Below are positions 47,979-58,717 of a DNA stretch of 64,000 bases, piece after piece. A program made the translations under genes and the position numbers. Below the pieces are notes generated by a model. The model was not told where the DNA came from and did not search any database. It saw only the letters and a list, made by a program, of their open reading frames with translations. Within the stretch, counting starts at the first letter, position 1, and each line of letters begins with the position of its first letter. The DNA is from Salinicola socius. Lineage in GTDB: Bacteria; Pseudomonadota; Gammaproteobacteria; Pseudomonadales; Halomonadaceae. Where the stretch lies: contig NZ_MSDO01000001.1 in the NCBI RefSeq assembly GCF_001937195.1, positions 62,001 to 126,000 on the forward strand. The letters are read 5' to 3'.

Positions 47979-48030
47979 CAACATCATGCCGCTCAGGAAA
48001 TATCGAATAAATTGACGAGCAGGTTGCAGC

Positions 48031-48118
48031 GCAAGACGCATGGAGCGCGGGAACCGGAGCCTAGGGGTATAGGTGAGGATTCGACCGGGCTGGCGCTCCA
48101 GCGCCACGCAACGCAGCG
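48031..48118 (-). repeat. Intergenic imperfect palindrome, copy C (downstream of the peroxiredoxin gene)
   Basis: The element has the same spacing as copies A and B: 27 bases, then a 21-base core (agcctag, gggt, ataggtgagg). Its core pairs are C-G where copy A has T-A and G-C, so pairing is kept with different bases. Outer arms are tggagcgc / gcgctcca. It starts 34 bp after the peroxiredoxin stop on the same strand. Confidence 0.65.
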
Positions 48119-48152
48119 ATTCGCCTGCACAGACATTTATGCAGTGTTTCCC

Positions 48153-48755
48153 TTACAGGTTGCCGGCGTAGGTGCCCAGGTACTTGGCAACGCCTTCGGC
48201 GGTGTCCTTCATACCTTCCTGGCCTTCTTCCCAGCCTGCCGGGCAGACTTCGCCGTGAGTCTGGTGATACTTGAGCGCCTTGACCATGCGCAGCATCTCG
48301 TCGACGTTACGACCCAGCGGCAGGTTGTTGACGGTCTGATGCTGAACGATACCGTCTTCGTCGATCAGGAAAGAGGCGCGCAGCGCAACGCCGGCTTCCG
48401 GGTGCTCGATGCCGTACGCCTGGCAGATCTCGTGCTTGACGTCGGCAACGACCGGGAACCCGACTTCACCGATACCACCGGCGTCCGGAGAGGTCTTGCG
48501 CCAGGCGTGATGGGTGTACTGGGAATCGATGGAAGCACCGATCACCTCGACCCCGAGTTCCTTGAACTGCGCCAGACGGTTGTCGTGCGCGATGATCTCG
48601 GACGGGCAGACGAAGGTGAAATCCAGCGGCCAGAAGAACAACACCCGCAGCTTGCCGTTGCTGTCCGAAAAACGGTAGTTGTCGTTGATGGAACCGTCGG
48701 GCATCACGGCGGCTGTTTCGAAATCCGGGGCCTGGCGGCCTACGAGTACACTCAT
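48153..48755 (-). CDS. Typical 2-Cys peroxiredoxin (AhpC/TSA, Prx1 type)
   Basis: The enzyme reduces peroxides using thioredoxin. The 200-residue protein has the peroxidatic C50 in FTFVCPSE, the resolving C171 in GEVCPAG, and the GGIG loop (93-96) associated with sensitive Prx1 enzymes. ATG 48755 was chosen because AGGAG sits six bases upstream; an in-frame ATG at 48761 directly abuts that ribosome site. An OxyR-like site lies about 100 bp upstream. trxB is the next gene on this strand, giving a peroxiredoxin-thioredoxin reductase pair. Confidence 0.95.
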   Translation of the reverse strand: MSVLVGRQAPDFETAAVMPDGSINDNYRFSDSNGKLRVLFFWPLDFTFVCPSEIIAHDNRLAQFKELGVEVIGASIDSQYTHHAWRKTSPDAGGIGEVGFPVVADVKHEICQAYGIEHPEAGVALRASFLIDEDGIVQHQTVNNLPLGRNVDEMLRMVKALKYHQTHGEVCPAGWEEGQEGMKDTAEGVAKYLGTYAGNL

Positions 48756-48786
48756 GAGCATCTCCTGTATGGATTATGGTGAGGTG

Positions 48787-48822
48787 AAAAATTTAGAGCG
48801 GTTAGACTAATGGCTAACCGCT
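48787..48822 (-). terminator. Palindrome with T run before the peroxiredoxin gene
   Basis: A 9-bp perfect stem (agcggttag / ctaaccgct, 48797-48822) with an 8-base loop is followed on the minus strand by ctaaatttttc. It could end the transcript of the small Cys-rich gene upstream, or form the 5' end structure or an operator of the peroxiredoxin mRNA. Confidence 0.5.
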
Positions 48823-48854
48823 CGGACGCCAATTTGATTGCCGCAATAAACCAT

Positions 48855-48891
48855 ATAGTCATTGGCTATCGAGACTTTGCGGTATCCCTAT
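48855..48891 (-). promoter_or_regulatory. OxyR-like binding site upstream of the peroxiredoxin gene
   Basis: The stretch reads ATAG-N7-CTAT-N7-TTGC-N7-CTAT. OxyR recognises four ATAG/CTAT quarter sites at exactly this spacing in E. coli; three of the four match here. It lies in the intergenic gap 100 bp upstream of a peroxiredoxin start, a typical OxyR target. The inner t and a positions of the consensus are not kept, so this is a candidate. Confidence 0.5.
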
Positions 48892-48897
48892 TGCACG

Positions 48898-49110
48898 TCA
48901 TACGACGTCGTCGTCGCTGGCGAGGGTTACCGCCGCCAGCTCCCCCGCTGGCGTAGCTTCGACCACGACATGAATCGGCTGGCAACAGACGGCGCAGTCT
49001 TCCCAGGTGTCATAGCCGCCGGCGCTCAGATCGAGCAGCATTGAAAATGGGGCATCGCAGTAGGGGCAGTGAACCGGCCACTCGATGATCGCTTCCTGAG
49101 ACAAGGGCAA
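48898..49110 (-). CDS. CPXCG-like cysteine-rich small protein
   Basis: The 70-residue protein has two CxxC pairs, C15/C18 in CPYC and C39/C42 in CAVC, so it is probably a zinc ribbon. It resembles the small CPXCG-motif family of gammaproteobacteria, but the residue after CPYC is Asp where the motif has Gly. A cysteine at 43 is extra. The end is acidic (SDDDVV). It lies upstream of the peroxiredoxin gene on the same strand, separated by the OxyR-like site. No function is known. Confidence 0.75.
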   Translation of the reverse strand: MPLSQEAIIEWPVHCPYCDAPFSMLLDLSAGGYDTWEDCAVCCQPIHVVVEATPAGELAAVTLASDDDVV

Positions 49111-49573
49111 CCTCCAGAGATGCAGGTGGCGTCTGCGGCGCGTTATGCGGGCCGCTCTGCAGAGTATGTCGCCAAGGGCTATGCTTCACACGAACCACGC
49201 TCGACGCTCGACGCGACTACCGAATTACGTGGGAACTGGTGGCGAAGACAGGCGCTTTCAAGGTCGCACCGGACGATAGTCGAGAAGCATCCGATTGAAA
49301 ATGCGTGTTATTGTGCCCATGATTATTGTCGACAACCTGATCCGTCCGACAGACACGCGCAGCGATGCCTGCTGGATCGTCGGATGGCACCGAACGATTT
49401 CGCACCAAGAGGCGAAGCGGAGCAGCAGGACCCAGACAACAGAGCGGTGCACCGACACCCCATCGACAGGCGATTGACAGCTATCTGCGCTGCGGAATCG
49501 CCGCAAAGGAACCTGACAGGCTTGCTGGCGCCATCTCTCGAGGCCAGCCGCCGCCATGAGGAGGATCACCCTG
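49111..49573. other. 463-bp intergenic region upstream of acnA
   Basis: Open frames here (for example a plus frame from 49069 that runs into acnA out of phase) have no family resemblance. The region must hold promoters for acnA and for the divergent Cys-rich gene. The only clear signal is the 10-bp palindrome at 49326-49335. An AGGAGGA ribosome site for acnA lies at the right end. Confidence 0.45.
49326..49335. promoter_or_regulatory. TTGTCGACAA palindrome, GntR-type operator candidate
   Basis: A perfect 10-bp palindrome, ttgtcgacaa, lies 239 bp before acnA. FCD-type GntR regulators bind palindromes of this form. No regulator gene is adjacent here, so the assignment rests on motif shape and position only. 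Confidence 0.35.
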
Positions 49574-52336
<2,763 letters not shown>

Positions 52337-52371
52337 GCGCAATCGCGTCGCTTGAATGGCAGTCAACGAAG

Positions 52372-52395
52372 CCCCACCGATCGGTGGGGTTTTTT
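52372..52395 (+). terminator. Terminator of acnA
   Basis: A perfect 9-bp stem (ccccaccga / tcggtgggg) without extra loop bases between the arms, effectively a 7-bp stem with a 4-base loop, is followed by TTTTTT. It begins 36 bp past the acnA stop. Confidence 0.92.
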
Positions 52396-52707
52396 GTGGG
52401 TCCCCGCCAACCGGACGAGGCAACTCATTTCATGTCCTCGTACTTGCCACTGATCTGGCATCAACCTACCTTCTGCTCATGGTCGTGTGGGGCAAGCCCC
52501 TCACACTCCCCTTTTTGACGCCGCACAATAGCGAAACCCTGAACGCAGTCACGCTGAATTCGGATCCGCGCAAAAGGGCATCCTGCCCAACGCGCCTTTC
52601 GCGACATCCATGTCGCAAACCCCGATTCATCGCTCCCACGTTCAGCGCTATTGCAAAGGCGTCGAAGGCTGCCACTTTTCGCGTGCGGGGAAAAACCCCC
52701 ATCAACG
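52396..52707. other. 312-bp region without a recognisable gene
   Basis: The stretch between the acnA and malic-enzyme terminators has a lower GC content than its neighbours. A 122-codon plus frame starts inside the acnA terminator, and a 79-codon minus frame (52466-52705) contains the string GVKKGSVRGLPHTTM. Neither has a ribosome site or a family I can name. It may be a decayed gene or a dispersed repeat. Confidence 0.35.
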
Positions 52708-52737
52708 AACAAGCCCCGCTCTAGGGCGGGGCTTGTT
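52708..52737 (-). terminator. Terminator of the malic enzyme gene
   Basis: A 12-bp perfect inverted repeat (aacaagccccgc / gcggggcttgtt) with a 6-base loop lies 28 bp past the minus-strand stop. The arm itself ends in ttgtt, followed by cgttg, so the T tract is modest. Confidence 0.75.
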
Positions 52738-52765
52738 CGAAACTCGTAGCACGTAACTCGCGCGA

Positions 52766-54448
52766 TCAGATCGAGCGTCGACGATACTGGCGATAACGCG
52801 GATACCAGAAGTGGCCGTGGATCGCATCCCACAGCACCTCGTCGCTGGAGGAGAGCGCGACACCATCCTGTTGGGCCTGCTTGCCGACAGCGAAGGCGAT
52901 CGCCTGGCTGATCTCGCGGATGTCGCCCAGCGCCGGTAGCAATGCGCCTTCGCCGGTCTTGACGATCGGGGCGCTGTCGGCAAGCGCGTTGGACGCCGCC
53001 ATCAGCATGTTGTCGGTGACACGCGTCGCGTTGGCGGCAATCACGCCGAGACCGATGCCCGGGAAGATATAGGAGTTGTTGCACTGCGCGATGGGGATCT
53101 TGCGACCGTTGATCTCCACCGGCGGGAACGGGCTGCCGGTGGCGACCATCGCCTGACCATTGGTCCATTCCAGCACGTCCTGCGGCACCGCCTCGACCTT
53201 GGACGTCGGGTTGGAGAGCGGCATCACCAGCGGGTTCTCGCAGTTGGCGTTGAGCGTCTTGATCACCTCTTCGGTGAACAGCCCTCGCTGACCGGAAACA
53301 CCGATCAGAATCGTCGGCTTGGCGTTACGGATCACATCGATCAGCAGGCGAACGTCGCTGTCGAAATCCAGCGCTGCGGGATTATGGGCGAGGCGCTGCT
53401 GGAAGCTGTGAAGCCCGTCCATGTCGGTGGTCAGCAGGCCGTCCTTGTCGACCATGAAGACCCGCTGGCGCGCTTCGGCTTCCGACAGCCCCTCGCGGGT
53501 CATCGCGATCACGATCTGCTCGGCGATACCGCAACCGGCGGAACCGGCCCCCGCGAAGGTGATCGTCTGCTCGCTGAGCTTGACGTTCTTGGCCTTGCAC
53601 GAGGCTAGCAGTGTGGCGACTACCACCGAGGCCGTGCCCTGGATATCGTCGTTGAAGCAGCACAGCTCATCGCGATAGCGCTCCAGCAGCGGCATGGCGT
53701 TGGTCAGCGCGAAGTCCTCGAACTGCAACAGCACATTCGGCCAGCGAGCCTTCAGCGCTTCCATGAACAGGGTGATGAACTCGGCGTACTCGTCCGGCGA
53801 GACGCGCTTGTGCCGCCAGCCCATGTACATCGGATCATCGAGCAGCTTCTGATTGTTGGTACCCACGTCCAGCGTGATCGGCAGTGTGTACGCCGGGCTG
53901 ATACCGCCGCAGGCGGTATAGAGCGAAAGCTTGCCGATCGGAATGCCCATGCCACCGATACCCTGATCGCCCAGGCCGAGGATACGCTCGCCGTCGGTCA
54001 CCACGATCACCCGGACCTTGTCCTTGGTGGCGCTGCGCAGGATATCTTCCATGTGATGGCGGTCGGGATAGGAGATGAAAAGACCGCGATGATTGCGATA
54101 GATATTGGAGAACTCTTCGCACGCCTCACCCACCGTCGGGGTATAGATGATCGGCAGCATCTCTTCGAGATGTTCTTCCAACAGGCGGAAGAACAGCGTC
54201 TCGTTGTCGTCCTGAATCGCCCGCAGGTAGATGTGCTTGTCGAGGTTGTTCTGACACAGGGTGTACTGGTGATAGGCGCGTTCGAGCTGCTCTTCGATGC
54301 TCTCGACGTTCTGCGGCAGCAGGCCCACCAGGTTGAACTCGACCCGTTCCTCGCTGGTGAAGGCGCTGCCCTTGTTGAGCAACGGCGTCTCCAGCAACGA
54401 AGGTCCAGCGTAGGGGATATAAAGCGGGCGCTTGGCGTGATCGGACAT
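52766..54448 (-). CDS. maeA: NAD-dependent malic enzyme
   Basis: It decarboxylates malate to pyruvate with NAD. The 560-residue protein matches E. coli MaeA (565) and the short-acid start [15 protein letters not shown] (here [19 protein letters not shown]). It contains [47 protein letters not shown] in part, the NAD motif [15 protein letters not shown], and [21 protein letters not shown] in part. It begins with ATG 54448 and has its own terminator. The neighbouring acnA and the gene order suggest no shared operon. Confidence 0.95.
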   Translation of the reverse strand: MSDHAKRPLYIPYAGPSLLETPLLNKGSAFTSEERVEFNLVGLLPQNVESIEEQLERAYHQYTLCQNNLDKHIYLRAIQDDNETLFFRLLEEHLEEMLPIIYTPTVGEACEEFSNIYRNHRGLFISYPDRHHMEDILRSATKDKVRVIVVTDGERILGLGDQGIGGMGIPIGKLSLYTACGGISPAYTLPITLDVGTNNQKLLDDPMYMGWRHKRVSPDEYAEFITLFMEALKARWPNVLLQFEDFALTNAMPLLERYRDELCCFNDDIQGTASVVVATLLASCKAKNVKLSEQTITFAGAGSAGCGIAEQIVIAMTREGLSEAEARQRVFMVDKDGLLTTDMDGLHSFQQRLAHNPAALDFDSDVRLLIDVIRNAKPTILIGVSGQRGLFTEEVIKTLNANCENPLVMPLSNPTSKVEAVPQDVLEWTNGQAMVATGSPFPPVEINGRKIPIAQCNNSYIFPGIGLGVIAANATRVTDNMLMAASNALADSAPIVKTGEGALLPALGDIREISQAIAFAVGKQAQQDGVALSSSDEVLWDAIHGHFWYPRYRQYRRRSI

Positions 54449-54712
54449 GAATCGACTCTCGCGGTAACCAACGAATGAAACGCGCCTGTCGCACGGGCGA
54501 ACTCACCGATCGTTGGTGCAGGCCCGATGGCGCATTGTCGTTATCGCCCGTACGGCTGCCACGCAACCGAACGAACGCCCCTACCGCCAGTGGCTGGCCG
54601 AGGGCCGACCAGTATGCCATCTGCCGCGGACAATGGCATGTCCGCCAGAAAAACCCGGACCGGAGCGGTACCGGCCAGAAGACCGCGAGTCCGAAAACTA
54701 TCGACCCACGAA

Positions 54713-54736
54713 ATAGCCCCGCCTTGGCGGGGCTAT
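54713..54736 (-). terminator. Terminator of the YeeE/YedE gene
   Basis: An 11-bp perfect stem (atagccccgcc / ggcggggctat) with a 2-base spacer is followed on the minus strand by tttcgtggg. It starts 20 bp past the stop codon at 54757. The rest of the 308-bp gap to the malic enzyme holds that gene's promoter region; no other gene is visible there. Confidence 0.75.
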
Positions 54737-54756
54737 CGTGATCGCCATCGAGACGT

Positions 54757-55971
54757 TCAGCAGCTGGCGGCAACCGGTCTGGCCGGCCCGGGGAAGAACA
54801 GCGGCCGCAGCTTGACGCCGAACATGTTACCGGCGAAGGCCGCCACCAACCACAGCCAGCCATGCAGACTGCCGGAGGCGATGCCGCTGAAGTAGGCGCC
54901 GATATTGCAGCCGAACGCCAGGCGGGCGCCGTAGCCGAGGAACAGTCCGCCGATCACCGCTGCTGACACCGAACGCCACGGAATACGAAAGCTCGGGGCG
55001 AACCGACCGGCCAGCGACGCCGCCAGGCCGGCGCCCAGAATGATCCCGACATTCATGACGGTCGTGATGTCGCTGAAGACGTTGGCCGTCAGCGCCCGGG
55101 CATTGCCCGGCGTCTGCCAGTAACCCCAGCCGGTAACGTCACCGCCCAGCGCCTGGAAGGTCTTGGCGCCCCACAGCGCGAACGCCGACGTGATTCCCCA
55201 TGGGCGCCCGGCCAGCGATAGTGTCAGGAAGTTGAGCAGCGCCAGGCCGATCGCTCCGGCCAGGATCGGCCACGGTCCGGTCAGCCAGCGGCCCGGCCCC
55301 GGAGAAACCGATGAAGTCTGTTCCAACTGGCCGTGACGCCGCTTCTCCATGGCAACGGTCAGCCCAGCGATCGCCGCGAACAGCACCAGACTGGCGACGA
55401 TGCCGCCGCCGGTGCCGAAGAGATCGATCATCGAGGTCGGCTGGAAGGCCGGCAGACTCTGCCACCAGGTGAAATGTGCCGTACCGATCACCGAACCGAC
55501 GATGAAGAACAAAAGCGTGATCAGCATGCGGGCATTACCGCCACCCACGGTGAACAGCGTTCCCGAAGCACAGCCACCGCCCAGTTGCATACCCACTCCA
55601 AACAGGAAAGCGCCGACGATCACGGAAACGCCGATGGGCGATACGAAACCCTGCACCGGATGGCCGAACAGCGTCCCGGCCCCGAGCGCCGGAAAGAACA
55701 GCACCACGGCAAGTGCCAGCATCACCATCTGCGCGCGCAGGCCGCGACCGCGACGCTCGGTGATGAAGACTCGCCACGCCGACGTGAAACCGAAGGATGC
55801 ATGATAGAGCACGATGCCCAGCGCGCCGCCGACCAGCATCAGCCAGCCCTGATTGCCGCCGAACGCCACACCCACAGCCAACGAACCCAGCACCAGCAGG
55901 GCCGCCGCGATCCATGCTTTCGGCGAAAGCCGGCCAATCCCTGGTGGCGACGTGCGTGCCAGAGTCGTCAT
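54757..55971 (-). CDS. YeeE/YedE-family sulfur transporter (TsuA-like)
   Basis: The 404-residue polytopic membrane protein has about nine to ten hydrophobic segments. It shows the conserved cysteine motifs GMQLGGGCASGTLFTVGGG (in part) and FGCNIGAYFSGIASGSLHGW of the YeeE/YedE family. Characterised members import thiosulfate through these cysteines. The C-terminus ends ARPVAASC. An 8-bp inverted repeat (55988-56019) close upstream suggests dedicated control. The substrate here is inferred from the family. Confidence 0.87.
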   Translation of the reverse strand: MTTLARTSPPGIGRLSPKAWIAAALLVLGSLAVGVAFGGNQGWLMLVGGALGIVLYHASFGFTSAWRVFITERRGRGLRAQMVMLALAVVLFFPALGAGTLFGHPVQGFVSPIGVSVIVGAFLFGVGMQLGGGCASGTLFTVGGGNARMLITLLFFIVGSVIGTAHFTWWQSLPAFQPTSMIDLFGTGGGIVASLVLFAAIAGLTVAMEKRRHGQLEQTSSVSPGPGRWLTGPWPILAGAIGLALLNFLTLSLAGRPWGITSAFALWGAKTFQALGGDVTGWGYWQTPGNARALTANVFSDITTVMNVGIILGAGLAASLAGRFAPSFRIPWRSVSAAVIGGLFLGYGARLAFGCNIGAYFSGIASGSLHGWLWLVAAFAGNMFGVKLRPLFFPGPARPVAASC

Positions 55972-55987
55972 AAGCGGAGCCCCTTTT

Positions 55988-56019
55988 AGACTAAAATCGA
56001 ATGGCCGATACTTTAGTCT
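55988..56019 (-). promoter_or_regulatory. Inverted repeat AGACTAAA-N16-TTTAGTCT upstream of the YeeE/YedE gene
   Basis: An 8-bp perfect inverted repeat with a 16-base spacer, itself partly symmetric (tcgaatggccga), lies 17 bp before the transporter start in an AT-rich region. Its position overlaps where a promoter would be, as expected for a repressor or activator operator. No cognate regulator is adjacent. Confidence 0.5.
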
Positions 56020-56086
56020 TTTACTCAGGAATACGAAAACGACAAAAAATGCTGTTAATAGAACGGAATATTATATGAAGGTGCAC

Positions 56087-56112
56087 AAAAAAACCGGCCC
56101 AGGGGCCGGCCT
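56087..56112 (-). terminator. Terminator of trpS
   Basis: On the minus strand a stem formed by ggccggcc and gggccgg around cct is followed by seven Ts. It lies 18 bp past the trpS stop. The plus strand has a shorter TTTT after the stem. Confidence 0.88.
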
Positions 56113-56129
56113 TTTACGGGAGCGTACGC

Positions 56130-57143
56130 TTACTGGAAGCGTCCCAACCCGACCGCGACACGCAACTTCTCCATCAGCGTGTTGGCCTCGGCGCGCGCGC
56201 GCTCGGCACCCTTGACCAGCACCTGCTCGATATAGGCGGGGTCGCTCATCAGTGCCTCATAGCGTTCCCGCGGCTCGCGTAGATGGGCATTCAAGTATTC
56301 GAACACCTCGTTCTTGGCATCCCCCCAACCGATCCCTTGCTGATAGCGCTGGCGCATGTCCGCGCTCTCCTCCACCGTCGCGAAGGCGGAATAGATCTGG
56401 AACAGCGTGCAGGTGTCCGGATCCTTGGGCTCGCCGGGCTCCAGCGAATTGGTCTTGATCTTGCGTACCAGCTTGAGCAGTTTCTTCTCGCTGACGAATA
56501 GCGGAATCGTGTTGTCGTAGCTCTTCGACATCTTGCGACCATCCAACCCGCGCAACACTTCGACCTTCTCGTCGACAATGGCCTCGGGCAGCGTGAAGTA
56601 GTCACCCTTGTAGATATGATTGAACCGCCCCGCCATATCGCGCGCCATCTCGATATGCTGGATCTGGTCGCGACCCACCGGCACCTTGTGCGCGTTGAAC
56701 ATCAGAATATCGGCCGCCATCAGCACCGGATAGCCGAACAGGCCCATGGTGATACCGCGATCGGCATCGCTCTGACCATCGGCCTCGTTATCGGCAACCG
56801 CCGCCTTGTAGGCATGGGAGCGATTCATCAACCCCTTGGCGCAGACGCAGGAGAGCAACCACGCGAGTTCCGGAATCTCGTGGATGTCCGACTGGCGATA
56901 GAAGATGGCGTTGTCGGTATCCAGCCCCAGCGCGAGCCAGGTGGCGGCGATCTCGAGACGCGACTGCTGCACCCGTTGCGGATCCTGCGCCTTGATCAGC
57001 GCATGCAGATCAGCGAGAAAGTAGTAGGACTGAACGTCGGGATTCTGGCTCTCGGCGATGGCCGGCTTGATCGCGCCGACATAGTTGCCCAGATGCGGCG
57101 TACCCGTGGTGGTAATGCCGGTAAGAACGCGTCGCTTGCTCAT
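56130..57143 (-). CDS. trpS: Tryptophanyl-tRNA synthetase
   Basis: TrpS charges tRNA-Trp. The 337-residue class I synthetase has the HIGH-like motif GTPHLGNYVGA near residues 14-24 and KMSKS in LDGRKMSKSYDNTI. The start RRVLTGITTTGTPHLGN resembles the Pseudomonas type more than the E. coli enzyme. ATG 57143 is the family start, and the gene carries its own strong terminator. Trp-tRNA made here would be the signal read by the leader peptide at 7404-7529. Confidence 0.97.
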   Translation of the reverse strand: MSKRRVLTGITTTGTPHLGNYVGAIKPAIAESQNPDVQSYYFLADLHALIKAQDPQRVQQSRLEIAATWLALGLDTDNAIFYRQSDIHEIPELAWLLSCVCAKGLMNRSHAYKAAVADNEADGQSDADRGITMGLFGYPVLMAADILMFNAHKVPVGRDQIQHIEMARDMAGRFNHIYKGDYFTLPEAIVDEKVEVLRGLDGRKMSKSYDNTIPLFVSEKKLLKLVRKIKTNSLEPGEPKDPDTCTLFQIYSAFATVEESADMRQRYQQGIGWGDAKNEVFEYLNAHLREPRERYEALMSDPAYIEQVLVKGAERARAEANTLMEKLRVAVGLGRFQ

Positions 57144-57228
57144 GAACTCTTCGAATCGATAGGGGAAAGTGACAGTGCGGGCAGTTTACCCTGCCACTCT
57201 CCCCGTGGCGAACACTCGCAATGAGTGC

Positions 57229-58635
57229 CTACAGGCCATAGCCGATCAGTAGATAGACAATCAAAGATACGGCCGCAACCGCAAGAGCAAAGGGTATCTG
57301 CGTGCGCACATGATCCATGTGATCACAAGCGGAGCCGGTGGAAGCCAGCACCGTGGTATCGGACAGTGGCGAGCAGTGATCACCAAAAACGCCACCGCCT
57401 GCGACGGCCGCGATCGTCGCATAGACAAGAGGCGTCAGCGTATCGCCAGTGAGCACGAATGCCACCGGCACCGAAATCGGCATCATGATTGCGAAGGTGC
57501 CCCAAGATGATCCGGTTGCGAAGGCGATCAATGCAGCGAATAAAAAGGTTATGGCAGGAAGCAGCGTCGGTGACAGCCAGTCGCGGCTCAAATGCACGAT
57601 ATAGTCCGCCGTTCCCATGTCCTTCGAGAGCTGATTCAGCGAATAGGCCAGTGCCAGAATGAGAATTGCCGGCATCACCCCTTTCATGCCCGCCGTGGCG
57701 GTCTTCATGATGTCATTGAGCGGAATTCCCTGAAATCGCATGATCACGCCCAGCACGATCGCCGCGGCCAGAAAGGCTTCCATGGTCTTCGCCGACCCCA
57801 TGAATGCGAAGGTGCCCACGGCGACACTGATCACGATCAATACCGGCAGCACGAAATTAAGGAAGAGACTGGTCTTGATGTCTTCGAATGGCTGAAGGTC
57901 GGTCAACTCCTCGCCCAATAATGGATCCGCGCCGTCTCGGAAGACCTTGCCTTCCTGCTGCGCCCGAGCCTCGGCGCGCTTCATGGGACCGAAAAGCGGC
58001 ACGATCCCCACGATCACCAACCCAACCATCAATACCGACATCCAGGCATAGACGTTGAACGGCACCGCGTAAATGAAGGCCTGCATGGCATCGCCTGCCG
58101 TCTCGATGGGCCCCATGCCGATGAGCAGTCCGGAAATGAACACCGCCCATCCGGTAATCGGTACCAGAACGCTAACCGGCGCCGAGGTGGAATCAGCGAT
58201 ATAAGCCAGCTTCTCCCGCGAGACGCGATAACGATCAGTCAGCCCGCGAAGCGTGGAACCGACGAACAGCGGACTGAAGTAGTCGCTAAAGAAAACGAAC
58301 ATGCCCATGAACCAACCCACCAGCTGTACACGGACGCGTGACAGCGCTTTGGCTTCGACCCAAAGGGTAAAATTGCGAATCGCCCCGGTTCGCTGAAAGA
58401 AAGCGATAACGGTACCGATGAAGAGTTCGAGCAGAAGGATCCAAGAAAAATCCGTGGTGCCAAGCGAGGTCTTCAACAGGTTGGGGAAACCAAACAGCCC
58501 CTTCCCCATGATCGATACGCCCACGACACAGGCGACAGCTAGCGAGAAAATCGTGTTGCGCGTAGAGAAAGCCAAGACAATGGCGAGACAGGCAGGCAGT
58601 AACGACAGTATTCCATAGTGCGTCTGCGGGTCCAT
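57229..58635 (-). CDS. NhaC-family Na+/H+ antiporter-like transporter
   Basis: The 468-residue membrane protein has about twelve hydrophobic segments and the NhaC-family patterns FSDYFSPLFVGSTLRGLTDRY (in part), GSSWGTFAIMMPISVP and GGVFGDHCSPLSDTTVLAS. Members exchange Na+ for H+, and some exchange organic acids or amino acids. It follows the FAD oxidase gene by 82 bp on the same strand, next to iclR and ald. Import or export of the substrate of that module is therefore possible. The exact substrate is unknown. Confidence 0.87.
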   Translation of the reverse strand: MDPQTHYGILSLLPACLAIVLAFSTRNTIFSLAVACVVGVSIMGKGLFGFPNLLKTSLGTTDFSWILLLELFIGTVIAFFQRTGAIRNFTLWVEAKALSRVRVQLVGWFMGMFVFFSDYFSPLFVGSTLRGLTDRYRVSREKLAYIADSTSAPVSVLVPITGWAVFISGLLIGMGPIETAGDAMQAFIYAVPFNVYAWMSVLMVGLVIVGIVPLFGPMKRAEARAQQEGKVFRDGADPLLGEELTDLQPFEDIKTSLFLNFVLPVLIVISVAVGTFAFMGSAKTMEAFLAAAIVLGVIMRFQGIPLNDIMKTATAGMKGVMPAILILALAYSLNQLSKDMGTADYIVHLSRDWLSPTLLPAITFLFAALIAFATGSSWGTFAIMMPISVPVAFVLTGDTLTPLVYATIAAVAGGGVFGDHCSPLSDTTVLASTGSACDHMDHVRTQIPFALAVAAVSLIVYLLIGYGL

Positions 58636-58717
58636 GGTGACTCCTTGAATTGTTGTTTATGGGTCTCGATGACTCGTTGGTGGTACTAAGGCCTAGGCCA
58701 GGGGCGGGACGAACGTA

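Noticed and set aside
52356-52724. 122-codon frame after acnA
   Set aside because: It starts inside the acnA terminator and spans most of the malic-enzyme terminator, which is not plausible for a gene.
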